A DNA stretch of 34,908 nt from Silicimonas sp. (GTDB lineage Bacteria > Pseudomonadota > Alphaproteobacteria > Rhodobacterales > Rhodobacteraceae): the NCBI GenBank assembly GCA_022824525.1, contig JAJDZT010000061.1:1-34908 (forward strand). The letters run 5' to 3'. Shown here one piece after another: positions 17,253-24,654 of this stretch. The stretch's first letter is position 1; each line of letters opens with the position of its first letter. The position numbers and the translations under genes are program-made. The notes under the pieces were generated by a model. That model worked only from the letters and a program-made list of their open reading frames with translations. It was not told the DNA's origin and did not search any database.

Positions 17253-17285
17253 GGGCCGGCGCCTCACGATGCACCGACCCTTTTC
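17253..17285. terminator. Possible bidirectional terminator
   Basis: GGGCCGGCGC (17253-17262) faces GCACCGACCC (17271-17280). In minus-strand RNA the arms pair fully with two G-U wobbles; in plus-strand RNA there are two C-A mismatches. TTTT follows on the plus side and ATTTTC on the minus side. It sits between the convergent His-rich protein and protease genes. Confidence 0.5.
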
Positions 17286-17332
17286 ATGCTAAAAAGTATT
17301 ACGTTATCGAATTCGCAACCAATACAAATCTG

Positions 17333-19285
17333 TCAGGCGCGCGGCATACGACCTGTTGATGGCGCCTTCATTCGACCCCAGCCGCCTTTCTCCGGCACAG
17401 TCACACCAGGCCAATTAGCGGCATCTTCTTCCGCTTCAGCCTGCATTTGGAACCATTGTTCGGTACCAGGAGCTTCGCCTTGGCTGCCTTGGTCAATCCA
17501 GTCAAGCATGGCTTGGCTCACTGCTCGCGTGGCGAGTGCCGTCGAAAAGCTGGTCCCACTCATCAGCGCCGCGCTTCCGCTCTTCGAGCCGGCGGCCATC
17601 AATCCGAAACGGGCAATACCGCCTTCGCACGGGAACAGGGCGGTCGGTTGCTTGCGACCATCGCCAACGGCATCATTCGAGGCGGCACTGGAAAAGACCG
17701 AAGGCTTGCCGTCGCTCTCCCGATAGCTGCCGATCACACGTGCTTCTTTCAACGAAGCAATCGTGTTGAGCGTTCCGCGCCTGCGCATTGGGGGCGTATT
17801 GTCCGTGTCTTCCGGCTCGGGTCCATAGCTCGCGACGTCGATGTAACGTCCGAACTCGTCCACGGCTGAGAAGTCCGGGTGCGCAAACGTTGCGAGGAGG
17901 CCGGTGTTTCCACCGTAAGTCAGGTTCTGGTCTGACTGGACATAGGCGAAGCCCACACCGTCATCCTGTGACGAGGCCGTCCAGGTCCACGCCCCGGAAG
18001 GCGCCGCAACACCACGGTCCGGCTGCAAGGTCGGTGCCGTGCACAGCACATAGCTCATCCGATACCAATCTTCTCCTCCGTCATGCCGACGGCAGTAGAT
18101 CCGGGCGACGGGTTCGCCATCAAGTTCCAGCGTATTCATCATCCCGTCTTCGCCAGGGACGTCATCGCTGGCGGGACCAGATGGTGGTCGAACCACAAGT
18201 CCGAGCGGATGCTTGCATGGACCACCTTTCTTCTCAGGTATGGCGTCGGACCAGAGTTCCGCGAAGTTCGGTGTCTGGTCTTCAGGGCGAATGCGCCAAT
18301 ATAACGTTTGTTCGTGGTTCTCTGCAAAGTCGAATTTCGCGCAACCTTCGGATAACAAATCGTTGCCAGCGGGCAGGATCACACGGATCGGGCGTCCGGT
18401 TTTCTCTGATTCCTCGTTGATCTTCCGGATCACGCGTTCAATCAGCATGTGCCCATCCTTGGGGCCAGCCTGAAGTCCGTAGGAAAGGTTTATTATCAGA
18501 GGAAAGGCACCGCCCTCTGGCAGATCACAGGCGCGCCAGATGCGATCGGCCCGGTCAATGATGTACTCGATCGCATGAAGTGCGAAGAACTCGAGGAAGT
18601 TGCCGGATGCGCCCATAGAGGTATTTGGCGGGAGGCCAACAGCAATGATCGGTAGTCGACGACGGTGCTCATCCTCATTGCTTTGGCGAAGATCATACCC
18701 TGCCGCGAGATCAGCCACGACCGTACCATGGGTCGCATTGTTTTCCAGGCGGCGGTCTCCGCGGGGATCGTGAAACTGGCTGGCTTCGGCGCTTCGGTCG
18801 AAGTCCCCTTCGTCCAGCGTGCCCGCAGACACGGCGCGGAACATCAACTGGTCGATCTCGGTTCGGAACAGTTCGCGTCCGAACGGCACAGCACTCTCTT
18901 CGCGCCATTTGCCTCCTTGAAGCCAAGCCGAGAGGAACCGTGTGCCACCGTCGAGACGACGGAATCTGGCATGTGACAACGCAATACCACTATCAATAAC
19001 ACCCACGATTGCATTGTCGGCATCGGGCATCCATGTCAGGCGGATAAGCGGATCGTCTTTCACCGGTCCGGTCGGCCGCGCAAAAGGTGGAAGCGGTGCA
19101 GGCTGCTCCTTCACACCGTCTCTGCGCAGCTTTGCGGCCATCGGGGACAGCGGCAAAGGTTCTATTGAAATGCCGTCTTTCACGTCCTGGCAATCGAAAC
19201 TGACTCTCTTCAGCCAATCGATGTATGGCGAGATACCTTTTTTGGCCGAATGATCTTTTTCCCAGCCAGTCCAGCGAAACGTCAT
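17333..19285 (-). CDS. S8 family (subtilisin-like) serine protease, no signal peptide
   Basis: This is a predicted cytoplasmic serine protease of 650 aa. The catalytic triad is visible: Asp98 in VGVIDSGIA, His186 in NNATHGTVVADL, and Ser579 in ALMSGTSFSTALATRA. The oxyanion Asn308 is in ILPAGND. An insertion of about 250 residues separates the oxyanion and Ser regions, and there is no propeptide-like or Sec signal sequence. ATG 19285 is chosen because it overlaps the upstream gene's TGA by 4 nt (ATGA) and GGGAGGC lies 6-7 nt upstream; the alternative start at 19303 is less likely. It is translationally coupled to the PAP2/haloperoxidase-like gene, so the two products are made together. The substrate is unknown. 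Confidence 0.88.
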   Translation of the reverse strand: MTFRWTGWEKDHSAKKGISPYIDWLKRVSFDCQDVKDGISIEPLPLSPMAAKLRRDGVKEQPAPLPPFARPTGPVKDDPLIRLTWMPDADNAIVGVIDSGIALSHARFRRLDGGTRFLSAWLQGGKWREESAVPFGRELFRTEIDQLMFRAVSAGTLDEGDFDRSAEASQFHDPRGDRRLENNATHGTVVADLAAGYDLRQSNEDEHRRRLPIIAVGLPPNTSMGASGNFLEFFALHAIEYIIDRADRIWRACDLPEGGAFPLIINLSYGLQAGPKDGHMLIERVIRKINEESEKTGRPIRVILPAGNDLLSEGCAKFDFAENHEQTLYWRIRPEDQTPNFAELWSDAIPEKKGGPCKHPLGLVVRPPSGPASDDVPGEDGMMNTLELDGEPVARIYCRRHDGGEDWYRMSYVLCTAPTLQPDRGVAAPSGAWTWTASSQDDGVGFAYVQSDQNLTYGGNTGLLATFAHPDFSAVDEFGRYIDVASYGPEPEDTDNTPPMRRRGTLNTIASLKEARVIGSYRESDGKPSVFSSAASNDAVGDGRKQPTALFPCEGGIARFGLMAAGSKSGSAALMSGTSFSTALATRAVSQAMLDWIDQGSQGEAPGTEQWFQMQAEAEEDAANWPGVTVPEKGGWGRMKAPSTGRMPRA

Positions 19286-20427
19286 AGAGCTGCCTCCCGC
19301 CATTCATCGGCGGCTTCTTTCCAGAGTTTTCCGAAGATGGTGGTCTGATCCGGTGCGCCGCCGCCGGCTGCATCTTCCGGCAATTGATCTTTGAGCCAAC
19401 GGAGCGTCAGGTCGAACGGCGGCTCACTGTCGGGCAGAAGTGGGAAGGAGACTTCCTTCAAATCTGGCCAGTCACTGGCTCCGGTTGCGACCCGGTAAAG
19501 CGCATCGCCCATCATACATCCAATGACCGCGCCTGCAGCCGAGTCTATCGGGAAGTGTACGCCGGCCACTGATCGGTTCGAGGCAATCCGATGTGCAAGC
19601 CGGAACGCCATTCCGGCCATCCGTCCGGTTTCACTGTCTGGCGGAGCGGAGAGAGCGGCCTTCGGGCCAAGCCCGGTCATGATCCGCGACAAAACAGTCG
19701 ATGCAGCGAAGACCTCAATCGCATGGCCCGACGGATAGCTCGAGTGATCCGGCGTTTGGATCATCGGTTGAATATGTGTTGCATAGTCGATCGGGCGCGG
19801 GCTGCGGCAGAAATGCTTGATTGGCATCTCAACATGCACCGCGACACGCTGACAGGCATACAATGCCTTGAGTGTGTTGCAGTTCCTGTCTTTCGACAGG
19901 TAACCGAGGGCCCCATAGAAAGAGAAGAGGTCGCCGGTCTGGACGAGAATCTCGTTCACTCGGTCAGTCCGCAAATCGGAATAGGCACGCACCATGGCAA
20001 GCTGCTGACGGAAAACCGCGCGTTCGGGGCGATGCAGTTTCACCAAGGGGTTGCCTTTGACGCTGAGTGTCGCGTCACCGTCGGTTCCGTCGATCACGAA
20101 CTGCGGGAACAGCATCGAGTTCGTCAGTTTGGCGGTCACATCTGTCGACAGGTAGCTCGTGTCTGCGTCTGACTCGCCCCACGGCTGCGGATTGCGCAAT
20201 GGCAGGCCATCCCAGTAGCCGACGATCCCGTCGTAGGTGGAAATGATAGTCCAGCTCAGCTGTGGTGATCCGCCACCTCCGGCGTGATCAAGGCCCTGAC
20301 CTTGCCCTTGGCCCTGACCTTGGCCTTGCCCCTGACCTTGGCCTTGTCCCTGACCTTGCCCCTGGCCCTGTCCTTGACCTTGTCCCTGGCCTTGTCCCTG
20401 ACCCTGTCCCTGACCTTGCGACGACAT
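19282..20427 (-). CDS. PAP2/vanadium-dependent haloperoxidase-like protein with (Gln-Gly)21 N-terminus
   Basis: The 381 aa protein has the acid-phosphatase/vanadium-haloperoxidase active-site set: K204-x6-R211-P212, P232-S233-G234-H235, and R285-x5-H291 (seen as NRSVAGVH). These residues bind phosphate or vanadate. There is no obvious transmembrane helix or signal peptide, which favours a soluble haloperoxidase-like enzyme over the membrane lipid phosphatases of the family. Residues 4-45 are a perfect run of 21 Gln-Gly dipeptides, followed by a Gly-rich linker. The start ATG 20427 is supported by GAGGGAG about 8 nt upstream. It is first in a two-gene unit with the S8 protease and divergent from a SARP-like regulator. 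Phosphatase or haloperoxidase activity cannot be decided from sequence. Confidence 0.85.
   Translation of the reverse strand: MSSQGQGQGQGQGQGQGQGQGQGQGQGQGQGQGQGQGQGQGQGQGLDHAGGGGSPQLSWTIISTYDGIVGYWDGLPLRNPQPWGESDADTSYLSTDVTAKLTNSMLFPQFVIDGTDGDATLSVKGNPLVKLHRPERAVFRQQLAMVRAYSDLRTDRVNEILVQTGDLFSFYGALGYLSKDRNCNTLKALYACQRVAVHVEMPIKHFCRSPRPIDYATHIQPMIQTPDHSSYPSGHAIEVFAASTVLSRIMTGLGPKAALSAPPDSETGRMAGMAFRLAHRIASNRSVAGVHFPIDSAAGAVIGCMMGDALYRVATGASDWPDLKEVSFPLLPDSEPPFDLTLRWLKDQLPEDAAGGGAPDQTTIFGKLWKEAADEWREAAL
20293..20418 (-). repeat. Tandem 6-nt repeat encoding (Gln-Gly)21
   Basis: 126 bp encode 21 uninterrupted Gln-Gly dipeptides. The unit is CA(A/G)GG(C/T/A) on the minus strand, with both Gln codons and several Gly codons mixed irregularly. 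The synonymous variation argues against very recent slippage of one unit, although a 12-nt periodicity is visible in places. Confidence 0.97.
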
Positions 20428-20604
20428 TCATACACTCCCTCGACTGTCTTCTTGCTCAGAGTGCGGGGATTTTCGCGAAAGGGGCAAGCGCGAGATGAGG
20501 CATTCACGGAAGATTCACAGATGCGGAAAAACTGCCCGTTTCTTGAAAATGTCATTCATACATGCTGGAATTAACTTAAGGGCACTGCCTGAGGGGTCAG
20601 TTTG
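20428..20604. promoter_or_regulatory. Divergent promoter region, haloperoxidase-protease operon / SARP-like regulator
   Basis: This 177-bp stretch separates the two divergent units. It contains a 10-bp palindrome TTTCGCGAAA (20471-20480) and a repeated ATTCACxGA motif (about 20502-20520), which could be operator elements for the divergent regulator. Clear -35/-10 boxes were not identified. Confidence 0.4.
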
Positions 20605-22215
20605 GTGGTTCAGACAGCTAATATTCGACTATTTCTTTACGGTCGCTTTCGCTTGGAAACGTCCGACGGGAACGATTACGCGCCGAAAAGCGCCAAGTCC
20701 CAAGCCTTGATCGCACTTCTTGCGACGAGTGAGACAGGCGGGCGAGGGCGGCTTTGGCTGCAGAAACGTCTTTGGCCCGGTAAAGAGGCCGACAAGGCAT
20801 CAACGAGCCTGAGGCAATCGCTCAGCGAAATTCGGCGCGCTTTGGGTGACTGCCGAGAGATTCTCGTTTCTGATCGCCGGAGCGTCACTCTTGATCTGGA
20901 TGCGATCGAGTTGGTTCCTGCGGCTCCGGGCGCAGAGTTTCTTGAAGGCATTCAGCTTCTGGATGGCGATCACGGCGTTGCGGAATGGCTTGAACATCAT
21001 CGCAGCACACCAACCATGGCAGCCCCTCAACAAAGTATTGTGACGGAATCTTATGTCCAGCGGGCAATCCCCGCACGGCCAGTCGTCTTGTTCCAGACGC
21101 AGAGCGACAAGAACAGCGACTTGGGGTTGATCGAAGATATTTTCGTCGATTGCGTGGCGCGCTCCATGCGTGAGACGCTCTCGGCGGAGGTTCGCGTTGA
21201 AGGCGTCAGCGCTGACCCGAACGCCTTTCGTGTCGAAGTTCAGGCCTATCGGGGAGAAGGCAATTCGGTTGGTATCCGGTCACGCGTTCGTCATGGAGCG
21301 CCTGAAACGCTCGTTTGGTCGGGCATGACTTCGACCCAGTTGCACGGTGCTCCGCCTGTCGAAGACCTCCAGATCGTGTCCTTGGGCAACCAGCTGATCG
21401 ATGCATTGGCCGAGGCCATGACTGGCCACATCACCGACACACAGGACATTCGCGATGCGAACCTGCTGACAAGGCTTGCGATTCGACGGATTTTCACGCT
21501 GAAGCCCGAGAACCTGCTTGAAGCGGACAAAATGCTTACGTCGGCGGAAGAACTTGGGGCAGGGGCCCTTTCCTCAGCATGGCGGGCACAGTTGCGTGTC
21601 ATCCAACATGTCGAGCTTCACAATGGTCGGTCCGAGAACCTCCCCGAAGAAGCGCGCAAGCTGGCGCTTCTGGCCATGGAACGCGAGCCTATGAATTCGA
21701 TGGTGGTGGCGGCCGTCGCAAACACGCGACTTGTCCTCGACAACGATGTGAATTCTTGCATGGAACTCGCGCGTCGGAGCGTCCGGCTAAACCCGGCCAA
21801 CCCGTTGGCTTGGAACAGTCTGGCAACGGCAAAGCTTTACGCCGGCGATATCGGGGAAGCTCATGCGCTGGCGGTGCGCGCGCAGAAGATCAGCTCCGGT
21901 TCTCCGTTCGGCCACTGGTGGGATTTCGGACGTTGCTTGACTGCGGCGCTGACCGGGCGAAAGGCGGAAGCCTTGCAGTTGGCAGAAGCTGCCCACGCAC
22001 TTTCGCCGGAGTTCCGGCCGCCGCTTCGATATCTGACTGCACTTTATGCTGCGGACGAAAGGTTCGACGATGCGCTCCGGACCGCGGAAAGGCTGAAAAA
22101 GCTGGAACCGGATTTCTCGTTCGAGCGCATGGCGAAAGACGAGACGTATCCGATCTCACCCCTGCGGTGGGGCGGTCTTCTCGACAGCGGCAAGGTCATC
22201 GCCCTCTCTGGTTGA
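20605..22215 (+). CDS. SARP-like transcriptional regulator (winged helix plus TPR-like repeats)
   Basis: The 536 aa protein starts with a winged helix-turn-helix of the OmpR/SARP type (about residues 5-100): FLYGRFRLE, KSQALIALLATS, then LWPGKEADKASTSLRQSLSEIRRALG, a signature of SARP/CadC-like DNA-binding domains. The remainder is alpha-helical; from about 330 onward it resembles TPR-like repeats (LARRSVRLNPANPLAWNSLA, then AEAAHALSPEF). There is no receiver domain and no transmembrane segment. Start: GTG 20605, 8 nt after GAGGGG (20591-20596); TTG 20602 is also possible. It is divergent from the haloperoxidase-protease operon and probably controls it. Its 3' end overlaps the convergent PqiA-like gene by 60 bp. 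Confidence 0.8.
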   Translation: MVQTANIRLFLYGRFRLETSDGNDYAPKSAKSQALIALLATSETGGRGRLWLQKRLWPGKEADKASTSLRQSLSEIRRALGDCREILVSDRRSVTLDLDAIELVPAAPGAEFLEGIQLLDGDHGVAEWLEHHRSTPTMAAPQQSIVTESYVQRAIPARPVVLFQTQSDKNSDLGLIEDIFVDCVARSMRETLSAEVRVEGVSADPNAFRVEVQAYRGEGNSVGIRSRVRHGAPETLVWSGMTSTQLHGAPPVEDLQIVSLGNQLIDALAEAMTGHITDTQDIRDANLLTRLAIRRIFTLKPENLLEADKMLTSAEELGAGALSSAWRAQLRVIQHVELHNGRSENLPEEARKLALLAMEREPMNSMVVAAVANTRLVLDNDVNSCMELARRSVRLNPANPLAWNSLATAKLYAGDIGEAHALAVRAQKISSGSPFGHWWDFGRCLTAALTGRKAEALQLAEAAHALSPEFRPPLRYLTALYAADERFDDALRTAERLKKLEPDFSFERMAKDETYPISPLRWGGLLDSGKVIALSG

Positions 22216-22827
22216 CGCGAGTTCGTCATCCAGGTCCCAGATCATGCGACTGTCGAAGCTCAATGCCGACAGCATGGTAAAGATCACCGATAGCGCGAAG
22301 GCGAGTGCGGCTGGTCCTGCCTTCACATTTGCCAAAACAGAGAATTGGACCAGCGAAGACAGTATCGCGACGACAAAGACGTCTATCATCGACCATCGCC
22401 CAACGAACTCGACGGCCTCGTAAACGCGGTGTCGCCACTTGGCCGGACTGGGCAGTTTGTGATGTACGGAAAGCGCAAGCCAAGCAATTGCGGCAAACTT
22501 GGCGAGTGGGATTGCAACGGATGCGAGAAGGATCACGGCCGCGACACCATAGGACCCATGGTTGAAGAGTTTGATCGCACCTTCGATGATCGTGTCGTCG
22601 CTGGTAGTCAGCAAAAGCCGTGTTTCCAGCATCGGCCATATGTTCGCAGGGACATAAGCAATCAAACCAAGCGCCCAGAAGAACCAGACGGTCGCCAAGC
22701 TGCGGTGGGCGCGACTGATCAAGCGCGCGCCGCACCGTCCGCATTTTCTGGCATCCATTGGTGAGACCTTGGCGCAACGTCTGCATCCAACAAGGTTTTC
22801 GGAACGTGCAGTTCTTGTCTCAGTCAT
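22156..22827 (-). CDS. PqiA-like (paraquat-inducible protein A) single-domain membrane protein, second copy
   Basis: This 223 aa membrane protein has an N-terminal zinc-ribbon-like pair CRRC (15-18) and CGRC (29-32), then four hydrophobic segments. It includes the PqiA signature YVPANIWPMLETRLL and the region VGRWSMIDVFVVAILSSLVQF. In E. coli, PqiA carries two such domains in one chain and works with MCE proteins PqiB/C in envelope lipid traffic. The start is ATG 22827, which overlaps the upstream gene's TGA by 4 nt; the 22881 start would run deep into that gene. The 3' end overlaps the convergent regulator gene by 60 bp. Confidence 0.88.
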   Translation of the reverse strand: MTETRTARSENLVGCRRCAKVSPMDARKCGRCGARLISRAHRSLATVWFFWALGLIAYVPANIWPMLETRLLLTTSDDTIIEGAIKLFNHGSYGVAAVILLASVAIPLAKFAAIAWLALSVHHKLPSPAKWRHRVYEAVEFVGRWSMIDVFVVAILSSLVQFSVLANVKAGPAALAFALSVIFTMLSALSFDSRMIWDLDDELASTREGDDLAAVEKTAPPQG

Positions 22828-23432
22828 TTCTCGATTGCCCGCCATAGGCTTGCGCGGCAAACCATTCTGTCCTGCACCCAAATCAACACCACCGCAGCGG
22901 CAAACATGTAAAATGCGGGTCCGAACGCGACTTCAGCCAAAGCAACGATCTTAACGAGCGCCACGCCGCAGCCGATTATGAAGATTTCCGCCATAGACCA
23001 GGGTCTTAATGCCTCGGACCACCTGAAAGCAGTGGCCGCTCCAGGTAGGGCATTCAGACCGAGTATCAAAGGTCCAAGCACATAGAGCGAAATCGCGAGC
23101 CGCGCCGCGGGCAACACTAGGACCAGTACCAGAATGGAGAGGGACAAAGCCAGCAACGGTCCTTCGAATGCGAATGCCGCTTCGATGAGCGTCGTGTCAT
23201 TGGAAAGCCAGAAGCGTTCCACGGACAGGAACGGAAGGACAATGGCGCCGTATATCAGGCAGGCTGATACAAGTGTGACCAGCAGTACGCGCACGCCCAA
23301 TGCTCGTTCTGGAACCGAAAGAACGGTATGACAGCGACCGCATGTGAGCTTTTCATGCTGAATTTGCTCATGAAGCGCGTCGCAAGTCGGGCAGGCAATC
23401 AACTGATCAGATGGGGTGAGCGAGGGCGTCAT
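22824..23432 (-). CDS. PqiA-like single-domain membrane protein, first copy
   Basis: This is a 202 aa PqiA-family membrane protein. The zinc-ribbon cysteines are C14, C17, C31 and C34 (CPTC and CGRC). After them come about four hydrophobic segments with IYGAIVLPFLSVERFWLSNDTTLIEAAFAFE and the conserved RPWSMAEIFIIGCGVALVKI. Together with the next gene it makes the equivalent of one two-domain PqiA, split into separate but translationally coupled chains. ATG 23432 places the start directly before the zinc ribbon; the ribosome binding site is weak. No pqiB/pqiC/MCE gene is next to it in the window. Confidence 0.88.
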   Translation of the reverse strand: MTPSLTPSDQLIACPTCDALHEQIQHEKLTCGRCHTVLSVPERALGVRVLLVTLVSACLIYGAIVLPFLSVERFWLSNDTTLIEAAFAFEGPLLALSLSILVLVLVLPAARLAISLYVLGPLILGLNALPGAATAFRWSEALRPWSMAEIFIIGCGVALVKIVALAEVAFGPAFYMFAAAVVLIWVQDRMVCRASLWRAIEK

Positions 23433-23439
23433 TGAACTT

Positions 23440-23547
23440 TCAAGTAGGTGCTTCTGACGGTTTCTTGCGATGGTAAGGCGGTTTGAATTCGGAAACACAC
23501 TGTTGATGATAGAGGCGGATGGCTGATAAGTCGGTCTTTTTCGCCAT
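23440..23547 (-). CDS. Possible 35-aa small protein upstream of the PqiA-like genes
   Basis: An ORF from ATG 23547 ends at 23440, 7 nt before the PqiA-like start. The product begins MAKKTDLSAIRLYHQQC and is basic (YHRKKP near the end). A partial ribosome binding site (AGG, 7 nt before the ATG) is present. Position suggests a leader or small operon member, but I recognise no family and it may be chance. Confidence 0.3.
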   Translation of the reverse strand: MAKKTDLSAIRLYHQQCVSEFKPPYHRKKPSEAPT

Positions 23548-23936
23548 GACCGTGCCTAATACGTTACATGGATTGTTTGCGATTAAGAAACGCTCAGCGC
23601 GTAAACCACTGAAAATCCCGACATCATGAAAACTGCCGTCACGATTGTGGCATCTGAGGCAACAAGGTTTGCCACTGTGAGGCGCGATTTCAGACAACAT
23701 TTCCGCATTGCAGCCGTTTTTGCTAAAGTTCTAGCGTAATTGTGCCCTACCAGCATGAGACACAGTATGCAGTAGCGGTCGTCTGGATGACATTATCGTC
23801 CATCGATTGTGTGTGAGTGTCTCCGGTGCTGCGCCGGGTTTGGATTAAGGGGGACGAGCCGGTTTTGGTGTGCGGCTCGTCCTCTGAACATCCGCCAAGT
23901 TCCCGTGAAGACGGGTGTGTGTGTGAAGAGGTAAAT
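23548..23936. other. Long divergent intergenic region with structured 5' UTR
   Basis: This separates the PqiA-like operon (minus) from the Hint-cheB-cheD operon (plus). Apart from two hairpins near its right end (23852-23882 and 23902-23915), I see no gene. The central part (about 23560-23760) is AT-richer and probably contains both promoters. Confidence 0.5.
23852..23882 (+). promoter_or_regulatory. 10-bp hairpin in the leader of the Hint-cheB-cheD operon
   Basis: GGACGAGCCG (23852-23861) pairs perfectly with CGGCTCGTCC (23873-23882) around an 11-nt loop. It is followed by TCTG, without a T-run. A second short hairpin, CCCGT-GAAG-ACGGG, lies at 23902-23915, immediately before the ribosome binding site AAGAGGT. 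Both could affect translation or stability of the operon mRNA. Confidence 0.55.
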
Positions 23937-24578
23937 ATGAGTTTTCGGAGTAAAACCGATTTGTCGAGCGACGTGACCGGCGCCAAGTCGGCCGATCACG
24001 GTCGAGACGTTTCGGGAAAAGCGCTCAGTGCGCGTGCGGAAAGAATGAAGCGCGTTTCGCGTGCTTCCCTGAGTTCCTTTGAAGCAACAAACGAAGACCG
24101 GCGGGTGAGTGCGCCAGTCGAGGAACCGCGTCGGACGCTGGACGCATGGCCGTTGCCAGGCCTTGCGCCAATGACGAGGGTCAGAACGTCATTCGGCGAC
24201 GTGCATGCTGCCGCTCTTCGGAAGGGTGACGAAGTGCTGACGCGATCCGGTGAATATGCACCGATCCTTTGGCTGACACGCATTCGGCTCGACGAACAGA
24301 TCCTTGCAGAGAAACCCGACACCAGCCCTGTTGTCATCGCGGCAGGCGCCCTCGGGCCAGGTCTGCCTTCGCAGGAGATCATGGTGTCGCCGCGGCAGAT
24401 CATTTGTGCCGACCCGACATCTGGGCTTGCGAACAACCATGAGGCCGCGTCTCTTGTGACACGTCCGGGCGTGCGCCGCGTGCGGGAAACATGTCTGTCT
24501 TACACCATGTTCCACGTCGGCCGTCCCGTCGAGGTGTATTGCGAGGGTGCATTCCTCGTCTTCCCGATGGACGCCTGA
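23937..24578 (+). CDS. Hint-domain (Hint_2-like) protein
   Basis: The 213 aa protein has a polar, low-complexity N-terminal 65 residues followed by a Hint (hedgehog/intein) beta-fold. The core pattern is RVRTSFGDVHAAALRKGDEVLTRSGEY, ILWLTRIRLDEQ, PVVIAAGALGPGLPSQEIMVSPRQ and the C-terminal half ending GAFLVFP. The usual start of active Hint domains, Cys-Phe-Thr-x-Gly-Thr, is replaced by GLAPMTRVRT, so the splicing or cleavage nucleophile is missing, and the SPNH box reads SPRQ. It is likely a non-cleaving member. ATG 23937 follows AAGAGGT (23925-23931); an upstream start at 23817 has no support. It is first in a unit with cheB and cheD, although 76 nt separate it from cheB. Confidence 0.75.
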   Translation: MSFRSKTDLSSDVTGAKSADHGRDVSGKALSARAERMKRVSRASLSSFEATNEDRRVSAPVEEPRRTLDAWPLPGLAPMTRVRTSFGDVHAAALRKGDEVLTRSGEYAPILWLTRIRLDEQILAEKPDTSPVVIAAGALGPGLPSQEIMVSPRQIICADPTSGLANNHEAASLVTRPGVRRVRETCLSYTMFHVGRPVEVYCEGAFLVFPMDA

Positions 24579-24654
24579 GCCTTTTCGTCGCCATCAACCC
24601 GATCTTAAGAGCGCCGTGACAGGTCTCCCTTCAAGATAATTCTTGCGGGGTGCC

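Noticed and set aside
20289..20421. CRISPR-like repeat array
   Set aside because: The repeat has no spacers; it is a continuous coding tandem repeat of Gln-Gly.
20284..20574. Plus-strand Leu/Thr-rich frame opposite the Gln-Gly repeat
   Set aside because: It is the translation of the repeat's complement and has no start signal.
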